Below, in pieces: positions 1 through 11,200 of a stretch of 64,000 nucleotides of DNA (position 1 is the stretch's first letter; every line of letters starts with the position of its first letter). The DNA lies in assembly GCF_041381155.1 (NCBI RefSeq), contig NC_091144.1, forward strand, positions 19,787,544 to 19,851,543. Reading direction: 5' to 3'. Source of the DNA: Argopecten irradians (lineage: Eukaryota > Mollusca > Bivalvia > Pectinida > Pectinidae). The notes beneath the pieces are model-generated. The model ran no database searches, was not told the origin of the DNA, and was given only the letters and a program-made list of their open reading frames with translations. Position numbers and translations under genes: made by a program.

Positions 1-344
1 TAGGTTTTACTACTGTTATTCTAGCGCCACTATTATCCAAGGGACGTAATGTTGGTGCCACTATAATCTCAGTGAGGTAATCCTGGCACCAATATTATCC
101 AAGTGAGGAAATTTGTGTGTCACTACTATCCAAGGGAGGTTATCAAAGGGAGGAAGGACATGTTGGTCTTAAGTTGTAAATAAAATTGTTATCTCTTTAA
201 CGCCTTTCAAATTGATTTGGCATGAAAATAAAATTTTGTTATTGCTCTGAATTGCAGATTAGCTGAATAATTAATCATAAACATAATATTACCAGGTTGT
301 ATACTAGTAGTCTATTGTTGGTTGATCATAACTAGTTTGGCATC

Positions 345-1110
345 CATAATTATAAGGCTCCCTGGTTCATCATCCATACAAAGGGCTCCCTTGTTCATCA
401 TTCATACCAAGGGCTCCCTGATTCATCATCCATACCAAGGGTTCCCTTGTTCATCATCCATACCAGGTTGTATATTTGATTGTTGGTTGATCATAATTAG
501 TTTTCCATCCATAATTATAAGGCTCACTGGTTCATCATCCATACCAAGGTCTCCCTAGTTCATCATCTTTACAAAGGGCTCCCTTGTTCATCACTCATAC
601 TAAATAAGATCTCCTTGGTTCATCATCCATACAAAGGGCTTCCTGGATCATCATCCATACAAAGGGCTTCATGGCTCATCATCCATACAAAGTGCTTCCT
701 GGTCCATCATTTGTACCAAGGTCTCCTCGGTTTATCATCCATACCAAGATCTCCCTGCTTTATCATCAATACAAAGGGGTCCTTTTTTCATCATCCATAA
801 CAAGATCTTCCTGGTTCATCATCTATACGAAGGTCTCCCTGGTTCATCATTCATACCATGGTCTCCCTGGTTCATCATCCATACCAAGATCTCCTTAGTT
901 CATCATCTATACTAAGGTCTCCCTGGTTCATCATTCATACCATGGTCTCCCTGGTTCATCATCCATACCAAGATCTCCTTAGTTCGTCATCTATACTAAG
1001 GTCTCCCTGGTTCATCATTCATACCATGGTCTCCCTGGTTCATCATCCATACCAAGATCTCCTTAGTTCATCATCTATACTAAGGTCTCCCTGGTTCATC
1101 ATTCATCATT
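345..1110. repeat. 28-bp minisatellite with 84-bp higher-order unit
   Basis: A tandem array of a 28-bp unit around GGTTCATCATCCATACCAAG. The first half is irregular. From about 858 to 1105, three nearly identical 84-bp blocks (three units each) repeat. Open frames across it are a consequence of the repeat and not genes. Confidence 0.92.
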
Positions 1111-1202
1111 AATTAGTAATATTACAACAATAATTTGTTCAAATGCAGGATATGGAAAATATTATATCTTTAAAATAATAAGGTTGATTTAACCCTTCTC
1201 TC

Positions 1203-1600
1203 TAACAGTGTTCTCCCTTAAGGATATTTTCCAGCTGGTCCTTATCTGGCTATAAAAGTTACTGATCCTTACAAAGTTACAACTCATCCTTGTAGTTTAT
1301 ATATTAGCGAAGCAATAGTTTTCCTAACAAAAATATCCACATATCTGTTTTAGTATCGTGCGCTCTCAACAAAATTGACTGCATGAAAACCAGAAAATTA
1401 CGAAAATTTGATTTGTACAGTTTGATCTTCAACCTTTCTACAACTCTGCTGCTCTTTTTGTTTTGTATATCTTTGGTACTCTATCATAACTGGACCAAAA
1501 AGTTGCCGGTCAAAGGACCAGTTGTATGGCAAAAATTGTGTGCCATACAGTAAAGTTGCCTGTCACTGGCAGACGGACAGGTGTTAATTTCCAACGCTGC
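1203..1600. repeat. dispersed repeat, copy 1
   Basis: About 400 bp that recurs diverged at 28283-28663 (shared GTTACAACTCATCCTT, AACAAAAATATC, ACTGGACCAAAAAGTTGCCG). The class is not recognised; no coding capacity. Confidence 0.75.
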
Positions 1601-1689
1601 TCTCTAACCTTTTTCTAACTTCAACACTAACTCTAACCCTTAACTAGGTTCTTTCAAACTGCTTCATGTTCTAAACTTGACATGCAGAT

Positions 1690-2042
1690 AGCTTAAAGTG
1701 AATAGTCGGCCAAAGAAAACCAGTCTAAATGCGTTCATTGGCCTTCCAAAAGTTCTCACATATTAATACGACGGTCAAGTTCTGCTTAGTTTCCCAGTTC
1801 TGACCATTAAAGTAAAGAAAAGTTGAAAGCATTGAAAGTGAGGCTGTGTAGAAATATAACCACGGACATAATGAGCTGGGAGGACGTTTTAGAATATCCA
1901 TACTTTAAATTAATTTCTTCGTACGCAGACAGATTTTGACGAGAGATTTTATTTTTTCCATTCCATAAGAAATTATACTGGATACATTCACACCATTTTT
2001 ACTGACTTTAGCCATCCTTGCCCGACTGTTCACTTTAAAAGA
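1690..2042. mobile_element. MITE-like element, family A copy 1
   Basis: A ~350-bp element bounded by inverted ends around TTAAAGTGAATAGTCGG. A second copy lies at 31316-31653, and its right end matches the left end of this one in reverse. No ORF; non-autonomous DNA transposon is the likely class. Confidence 0.65.
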
Positions 2043-2480
2043 AAATAAATTCTTCCTTGAACTATTACATGTGTATTAATAACAGTGTAATAATCTGTGA
2101 GGCTTAATCATGTTATCCCATGAGAAATGAAGCTTGGTAAGTATAAGTGTCAGTTTGACTGGGATAGTTGACACCAAGACAGGAAACATATGTTACAGGG
2201 TCAAAAAGGACAAACAACTGATACTCTATCACACATTATTTATTTGACTTAATAATCATTATCATAGATCCATGTCTGTAACTTGCATACAAAATAAAAC
2301 ATCATGACCTCCAACCAATAGTACAATGTGAACCACTGGGAGGTTCTAACAACATGAATACAGCTTCCCCCCTATAACATAACAATGGAAGTTGTAGGTA
2401 GTATACCAGGATTTACCAATACAGAAATATAGAGTCAACTCCTCATATAACAAGATTGTTTGGTACAACTCCTATTCTGT

Positions 2481-2647
2481 ATATGCATATTACAGAGTTA
2501 TCTGCCCTTGCGGGTAGGTTTTGATTTTGACGTCATGTGTTTAAAAGCACAAGATTATTTTTTTCAGAGTGAACATAAATTTTCCTCGCGAAATAATAAC
2601 ATAACAATTAATACCTACCCACAATGGTATGTGACTGTTATATGCAA
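2481..2647. mobile_element. TGACGTCA-bearing MITE family B, copy 1 (degraded)
   Basis: Inverted ends TATTACAGAGTTATCTGCCC and their complement, with an inner TGACGTCA. The best-preserved copies are at 21808-21982 and 59203-59376. It carries no gene. Confidence 0.7.
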
Positions 2648-3449
2648 AAATGGAATAAAGTGAAGAAAACAAAACCCAAGTAAATTTTCTTTTTTGTCTT
2701 TGACACAATTGGTCAATCGTCTATAACGTGATTGATCATATACATAACAAGAACATCCATAGTCCATTCAATCATGTTAGGTGTGGAGTTCACTTAATGT
2801 ATTTACCATCATTTATTTCAATTCCTTTTTGATATGAAATTATTCTATTCATCATCCAACTGTAAAATATAAATAACACATGTAGTATATTAGGACATTA
2901 AGTAAAATGATAATGTGTATGAACAAGTTGCATTGTTTCAATATCACATGAAATAATCTGGAAATTGATATAATGTTATCTGTGTTTCACACCCAACATG
3001 ACGCCTCAGTCAGGCTGTGTGAAAAGAGTTCCATTGGTAGCAGAAAAATCAAGAGTAGCTTTAGAAACCCACTGACCTCAATATCTAGTTAGTAAACCAA
3101 CTCATTTTCATGGCGACTTAATTTCGTATTTTTATACCTATATAAGGACGTTTTTGCACAGATTTTATTTCATGATACATCTGATACTTCTGAATTTCTA
3201 CTTCACCTGTATTAACAGTTTCGCAGAGATTTATTTTCGTGATATTTTATCCCATGTAAAATCTGTGAAACTTAATTGGAACTGATTCACATGGGCTTAT
3301 TTCTGTGAATCACTTTTGTAGTCAGTTAAAACCTCATTCATGTAACAGGGTAAATCATGATTTTTGCACACACAAAAAATTAGATATTTAATTTCATGAA
3401 TTTGGAAATGAAACTCCGCAACAGTAGCTACGGTAATCAAAGAATATGC

Positions 3450-3690
3450 CAGTACATGCAATCTCCATTTATGAATGAAAACATTACAGAATAAATCTAT
3501 GTTCTGCTTTTCATTTTTTTTTTTTTTTTTTTTGAAGGAGAATGCTAATTCCAGGAAAATACATATTACAGTAGCCATGTAACAAACACATCAATTTTGA
3601 ATGAAAAGGATACATTTTGAGTACAACTCAATACAAGTACAATACATATATTCTTTATGATTCTTCTTTATAAATAAAAAAAAAAAACAT
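3450..3690. repeat. local direct duplication, copy 1
   Basis: Matches 4840-5095 in the same orientation: ATGCAATCTCCATTT, poly-T, GCTAATT..., CACATCAATTTTGA, then an A-run. The poly-T of about 20 nt is a length-unstable tract. Confidence 0.65.
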
Positions 3691-4839
3691 AACACAGAAT
3701 GCACATGACCAGCAAAGTTATTGAAGACAAAGAAATCATTTCAGATTACAGTGGAAAATTAGCTAAATATCAAAAGTATAATGAGAGATGAGAGTGAAAT
3801 ATGAGGAATAAATTAGCTGATAAATGTTTTCCCTATATAGCTCTTTTTAATGAATGGAATATATACCGATACCTGGTTAAATCTTTGTCATCAAATACTT
3901 TATCAGTTAACTAAAACCTTCAGCTACTAGTTCTGAACTCTCAAGCATCCAATGTGTTAATCATCTGTTTTCCTAAGACTGACGATTTCCTACTTAACAT
4001 TACAAATTTTTTTTAGATCAGATTAGCGATTTAAAGATGATATTTAAGCTACAGACGGTGTGCTCTTGCCATGACATAGAGCATGGGGGTGAAATATAAT
4101 CAATGGTAGTAATTAAGAAACATGTTATAGTGTCAAAAAATCTATTTTAGGAAAATTGAAGACTTTGATATGAGGAGACATAGAAATAACACTCTCTCTT
4201 TACATTTCTGGCATATCATTTCTATTTTAGAACAGACATTTTCCAGAATAAAATATCAGCAATATAAAAGTAGCTTTCTCCAAGGATCATAGTATAACAC
4301 TTGAACTTAAAACATATGAATTACAACAGTAGTGGCTATGGAACATCCACGTACAAGTAATTTATTCACGGTCTTTTATTCACACACTCATTATACTTAA
4401 CCAAAATATAACTTTTGTTTTATGCATTATTGTACCAAACATGCTTATTCTGTATACCATATAGTCATTTCAATTTTAGTAAGATTATACGCTGCTCAAA
4501 ATTGTCCCGATTGCAGTTAAATAAGTGAAAATCAAATCTCCACAATCTCGAAAATCTATGAGCTGGCTTTCAGGATATAAATCATTCAATTATTTCTCAA
4601 TATTTTGCGGATCAAATTTTTACAAATATGCAATAACCAACGAAAACGCAAAAATATAATCTCTGCAAAAATAGCTGGCTACACAGTATATAGTTTCAGA
4701 ACCCCAAGGGAATAAGGATCTTCTTGTACATTTTTGCTAAGACAAAATAATCCTCACATGCCAACTTTATCAAAATCCTAATATCTTTATCCATCCTCAC
4801 AACACTTAGCTATCCTAATCAAAAATATGTCCTCAGTAA

Positions 4840-5095
4840 TATGCAATCTCCATTTAAAATGAAAACATTACATAAATTAACCCTAAAAATAATCATTTTT
4901 TTTTTTTTTTTTTTTTGAAGGAAATGCTAATTTCAAGAAAATACTTTATTACTGAAAATAGCCATCGTAAATTTAGCTATCCTAAACACATCAATTTTGA
5001 TGAAAAGGATACAATTTAATTTGAGTACTAACAAGTACAATACTTATATCCTAAAAAATGATTCTCTCTTTTTAATAAAAAAAAAATTAACTTGA
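4840..5095. repeat. local direct duplication, copy 2
   Basis: Diverged copy of 3450-3690, 1.4 kb downstream, with the same order of landmarks and small insertions. Confidence 0.65.
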
Positions 5096-5494
5096 CAACC
5101 AATAGAGAAGAGACGAAAACACAGCGGGTAAGTTTTTATAATTACCATTCCGGACTAAGCTATTTTCGAAACGGCCCGAGTCAAAATTTTTTTAGTAGAT
5201 AGTTGCTACTCTAACATAAAGCATAATTTAACACGATTTTTTTAATTGCAAACAATCTCTGTTGTTACTAAGGATTATAAGGCATGCTTTTCACAGCTAA
5301 ATTATTTACAGTATAGATTACTGCATGATGAAAAAAGAAAAGAAGTAAGAGTTACCTCCCATTCCCCACTTATAAATGCACATTCCAACACTGAAAAATA
5401 TATCTATGGCCTAAATCATAAAGAAAATATTTACCGGTGGCATCAGATGAGGTTAAAACACCAAACAGATGATAGATTACTGCATAATATATGG

Positions 5495-5760
5495 TAACAG
5501 TGAAGATTCATTTCACTGTTATGTCGTCTGGCACAGCGATTGTCTAACGCGCGGTATTATAAGACAGCGGCGGGAAACATACGACGACCCGCGTTATGAA
5601 AATTAACATTTCATTTATTTTAATTAAATTGTTTAGAAAGTGATGATAAGTGTAGTACTAACGTTAAGCTAATTACTTTTGCGACTATGCAAAATGATCG
5701 ATCGTTTTAAAAATTGACCTAAAAGACGTTTCCGACAGATAGTGGGCCTTTAAAAAGGAA
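5495..5760. repeat. dispersed repeat, copy 1 of two
   Basis: Begins AACAGTGAAGATTCATTT and recurs at 52815-53095 with the same order of blocks (GGGAAACA, GAAAATTAACATTT, GTGATGATAAGTGT). The open frame just before it (5246-5497) has no family resemblance. Confidence 0.65.
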
Positions 5761-6019
5761 TTCAACTCCTGAAAACGTAAACTTCTCCATATATGAAAAA
5801 CATTACAGTAAGGAAAGATAAATTACTCAGTGTTTTCCTTAGCTTTTCTGTGTGGCTTTCATGGAGAATACTTAGTTAAAATATTCTATTAAAAGTTAGG
5901 GATTGTTCGCAAAACTGGGGTCTACTAAAACATGTCAGAGAAAACGGCTAATTATAGCGTGGTTTTAGAGAATGTGTTATGAAATACCCCTTGAAGATAC
6001 ATTTTTTTCATATTAAAAA

Positions 6020-6165
6020 GTATTGAACGTCTTTTACTTGGCATTCATAGTCATGATGAAACTGGACAGAGGCAAATTCCTTGAAGCGCGCTAGGGCTTT
6101 ATGTTAAAATTGCCTCTGTCCAGTTGGTATTCAATTTGGCTATGAATGTCAACTGAAAGACATCC
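6020..6165. mobile_element. foldback element
   Basis: An imperfect palindrome with an inner core AACTGGACAGAGGCAA and its exact complement, and outer arms CATTCATAG and CTATGAATG. Likely a small MITE. Confidence 0.6.
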
Positions 6166-8238
6166 AATGCTTATATTTACTTTTAAATAACAATTTATGG
6201 TGAAATCCCAAAGTATTTTGCATCTATAATGAATAAAGAATCCATTATCGTCGATGACAGTTCAGAATGTCAGTTCATAGACTGCTAAGTGCTAAATGAG
6301 GTGTTTTTAATATGATTTTTCACATTTTCTTCCGTTTATCGGATTTTACAAGAAAATATTTATTTGGTTGGGCGAAATCTACCTTAAATAAGAGGTCGTT
6401 AATATAATTAACCAAATTGTAACACACACTTTATTTTTGGGTTTTGCCAAATAAGAATTCCAACAAGCGTTGTACAAAATTCGTCTTTTTGAGAGGCAAT
6501 GGCAAATCAGTAGGTGTTCTACAGATGTTGATGTCATTGTTGCCGCGAAGCCAAGCGTTGATATCCATGTTTGGTAAAGTTTTATAGTGGGACTGGAGTA
6601 AAAAAGTAAATATGGGTAAATATGGTGGCACATATCTAATGACTAATTATCATGTTATTTGAAAAACATTCCTTTAATATCTTAATCTTTTTCCATCTTT
6701 CATTTTTCAAATAATGTATGAAATATTACATATATCTAAATTACCTTCCATGCAGACGCTTTCACTCTCTTATTCGTCAGAAACAACATTCATTTTTGGG
6801 AGGGAAGGGAGAAGAAAAAAAATGAGAAACGAGATAGGGTGAAAGGTTGAAAAGGACGAAGAGTGATTTTAAAATATCTTAGATAAAAGCGGGGTATTTA
6901 TGGTGTAACCTTGTGGCACACCATTGATTTCAATGTTTTTGTTGTTGTTTTTTTTCTTCAATGAAGGTCTTTTACAACTCCATGTCAGTTATATTTTTCA
7001 CTGTTTCGTTTGATCTAATTATACCCATGCATCCATTTGTCTCTTATTAAGCTGTAGTTAGCGTCACCAACAACTCCACAGGGGGTCAACTCAATGAAAA
7101 TAGATGTTGTCATACATTTTTTTTTATTTTTGTATATGGTGGATGGACTGATGAGTACAGACAGTCATGTCATTTTTTTTCAGAAAATACGAGATTTGAA
7201 AAATTATAAAAAAAAATCGGGATTTTTTGATATTTTTTTTCTGTGAACAACTCCTGTTGCCTATGGAAACAGGTGCATTTTGATTTTACACGTGCTCGTA
7301 CTATATGGAGTAGAACGAATATGTACACGGTCTACTATAAAATACCGTTCGGCCGGAAACGACACACCATTTTTCTGTCTAAAAGTCTTTTGAGCTATGA
7401 CATTGCAGCTATATATGGATGAACTAATTAAAACGTAAGCATTGGGCTTTGGTATTATCTGAAAAAGAGATGTCAGGTTGAAACTAAGTCACACTCGGGT
7501 CCTAGAGCTTAGATTATTTTTTAAAGTAAAACGTTTATCTTAGATAGAAAGTGCCAATCTTGCACAAAACGCAAAGAAATATGTAAAGTTATCTAGGCCT
7601 CACGATTATTCAGAATCTGTGAAACGATTTATTTGTTCTTGATAATGTTACAGTAGTACGCTAAATTCTGATAACAAAATCAACTAACTTAATAGTCCTG
7701 TCGATATCAAAAAATGTGAGTGATCTCTTAGAGTTATCTTTCTTAATAGAGTTCTAGTACTGGCGTCGTTAGCAACCACCCCGATTAAATTAATCCGCGT
7801 GTATATGTAATATTATATTGTTTACGGTTTTGGTTAAATGCTTACATAAAAATGCGTTTAGTTTTGCCAAAAATATTTGGGAACATCTTAATTTATAATG
7901 ATAAGTAGCGCGATAACCCGTGATAAGTGTTTCTATGGGACTACGTTTTACCTGTATTGGCGGAAGGATTGTGTGTGTTGCGGTTCCATGTGTGCATAAC
8001 CTGATATGGGAATGAACATATAAGATAAGGGTTAATGTATTGAATTGTGTATATTGTGACCATACCTGGTGTGCCAGTGAAAGTATGACAAGTGTTTAAA
8101 ACTGATCTACCGAGGTGATATATACCAATGGAATACAACATGTATAATGACGTTTTAACTTAGTTAATTGTTTTAATTACTAAATAGGTGAGAGTGCTAA
8201 TTAGAAGTGTCCAGGTGAAAACCTGACAGGTGAGAGTT

Positions 8239-8289
8239 ATGGGCCGCGGACGTAGATTTGCCCCCTCCTCGGCCAAGGAAGGCATCTGG
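8239..8289 (+). CDS. TEX36: TEX36-like exon 1
   Basis: Encodes residues 1-17, with the family's basic GRRF start motif. The exon ends on a Trp codon followed directly by a perfect GTAAGT donor. The ATG at 8239 is chosen because the conserved motif begins right after it. The 5' UTR start is not determined. Confidence 0.8.
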
Positions 8290-11200
8290 GTAAGTGGAAT
8301 TTTATCAAATTACAACACGTTATATATTTTGTTTGATAGTTTTACACACATGGCATTGAATATTTACAATACGTATCCTTTATTATTTTGCATAATCTAC
8401 AATGACTAGGTATACAGACAGGTAAGTATAAAATAATACTATTTTGAATTATGTACGGTTGAGCTGCCATTATTACGATGTATTAACATATTAGTTTATG
8501 GAAAATTAAAAATTGATTTACTGGGTATATAAACGCCAATTCATTCCGTTCAAAATATGTTTTACTAATATGTGAATATATCCCTTATTTAATCTGTTTT
8601 GAAGGGCAGTGTCCCATACATACTCATAACTCGGACGGTTTAACCTAACTCTGTGATGTTAAATTAATAATACTTAATGTACCATACCACGGCGACATCT
8701 TGATGGTCTTGATTTAAATGACTAAAACTTGATAAATTGATTAAATTCACAATAGTTTTAATGTCCATATTTGAATATATTGCAAAATATATATTAAAAT
8801 CAACATTTAAATATCTATCTGTGACAGTTTGGTACGTTTTGTGTATAGTACGTGTACACACGTGGTAATCGGATTCTAACAAAGAGACAGCTCGCGACAG
8901 ACACTACTGATTCCATTAATACGTGATTACTCCCGTAACAATGTCTCGGCTGAGTATGCTAATTGAATACAGTGTGTGCTATTTAAGCTGAGTATATGTC
9001 TATACGTAAGGTGATTTAAACAAAGCTATCGCGAATTCTTACTGGATGGTGTTGTAATGTATCAGTGTATAATTCCACTGATCCTAAAACGCCACTCATA
9101 CAATGACTGTGATATATATATATATATATAAGAACCTACAACATATAAACATTTCTGTAGGAACTAATACTCCATTTTCCCATACTCGAAAATTGTTTAA
9201 GGTCAAAAACAAGGAAAGGTCAGGATCATGATAAGAACATTGGATAACTGGCAAAAACTAGTAGACTTTTTTTTTTTACGAGAGATCTTAAGAGAAAAAT
9301 ATTAAAATACGGAAGCAATTTGAGCCATATTAAGAAGCCAAGTCCTTATACACTATTGCCCTCTCAAACGATTATCACCACCCTCCAAAATAAAATCAAC
9401 CCTACCCGAAAGTGGTAGCCTACTCTGACCTCGTCATCAGATATATACATCTGACTGATAAACATCCTCGATTTTCCAGAGGTTACTATCACTGTGTCGT
9501 AATGTCCGCTGTGGATATAAAGACAGTGATAGTAACTCATATCATGGATAACTGACAAATGTCTCTAGTTTTAATCCTATAAAAGAGTCTATACATACTA
9601 AAATGCCTATATTCGGTGTAAGAGTTAGAGTGTAGAGTCCGACCTACATGTACAGTACATATTCAATCACAGACGCGCCTGGAAACAATTGCCATAGTCA
9701 TCTAATTCAGTTATATAGTAATCGAAGCACCCATTTTGAATTATTCCATACATACACAACCCATACACAACACCCCGTACACTCTTCAACTCTCGCTAAG
9801 TACTGGTTATAAATATTATTTAAACTTTCAATCTGATTAAAATCGGAACCTACATACCGTAGCATACACTTTGATACATACACAACCCAAACACAAAACC
9901 CCGTAAAGGACCCGAATTTTACTCAGATTGTAAAATTTGAACTGGGACGTCGAAAGGCGCGAGATTTTGGTGTTTTATTAAGTTGGCCATTAGTTTTATT
10001 ATTTTGATGACGATCGCCCTATCAGCGTGAGATTTTGGTGTTAGGGGGGTCACGGGTTCTCCACTCGGGTAAAAAATTACGATTTAGAATGGCTTAGATG
10101 ATTTTTTACGATGCATTTTGATGAATTTGCGAGCGCCCAAAGGCACGAGAATTTTGAGTGTTCGTGGGGTCCGGGGGGTCTCCCCCGGGGAAAAAAATCA
10201 CGATTTAGAATGGTGAGATGAGTTTTTACGATAAAGTTTAATGATTAAAAAGCGTTCTTAACATGTGTAATTTTTAGATATAAAGCTACCCTGCATTTAG
10301 AAATGATAACTTTGTGTCGTCACATAACATTATGCAGCAACCCTATTCGATCTGAATATACCGGCTTCACCACCATCGGCACATTGTTGTGTAACATAAA
10401 AAAATGAATTAATTGTCTCGCTCTCTAAGACATATAAACAAATCTGATCTTTTAAGAGGGTTATTATTTTTTAAGAACTAAGGACGCGGTATGGGTTTAT
10501 TTGTCCTTTTCCTGGACATTTTAGTCTACACCTGTGTGTTATTGGATTTTGGTCAGAGATACTTGTAATTTTTGACTTGATTGATACGAACGTTTTTAGA
10601 ATAATATTAAGTCAGCGGACAATTTTCGTAGAATGTGTGTGTAGCACTAAAAATTGAAGTGGTGTAGTGGATCCTTTTAATTTTTAAATCAAATGATTCT
10701 GTTTTAGAAAATTTCAAGGTCGGCACTGAAATATATGGGGTGGGGTATGTTTAAAAACATGTTGTCATTTGTTAGGGCTCCCCGTTCTGGGTAGATCATG
10801 GGTGGGGGGGTCAGGGTTGCCCCCCCTGCCCCCCCGCATCAACTAAGCCCCTGGCGTCTAAGTACTGGTTATAAATATTATTTAAACTTTCAATCTGATT
10901 TAAAATAGGAAACCTACATACCGTAGCATACACTTTGATACGTAAAGGACCCGATTTAATCAGATTGTAAAATTTGAACTGGGATATTAAGTTGGCCCAC
11001 ATTAAACGGTCGGTTTGAAATTTAATCAGTCCATAACTTCAAATGATATCAAATTGTGGGGACAATATATTTTATTTCCCGACATCTTTATGGTACTTAA
11101 GGCTGTATGTCACCTCAAACATAAAGGGAGTTAATTCAGTTGTAGATTACATAAGGCCCCCTAAATAGGATTTTATATACTACGCTTTCTTTTATTGCAT

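Larger units (their letters stand above)
1111..8238. other. intergenic AT-rich region upstream of TEX36-like
   Basis: Apart from the repeats listed, no exon-like block, RNA gene or conserved coding frame was found on either strand. An RFX/X-box-like GTTGCC-TAT-GGAAAC at 7256-7270 is the only regulatory-looking motif. It has one mismatch in the second half-site and lies about 970 bp before the TEX36-like ATG. Confidence 0.4.

Noticed and set aside
5246..5497. 83-codon plus-strand frame
   Set aside because: AT-rich, no family resemblance, adjacent to a dispersed repeat, and no splice signals that fit a gene.
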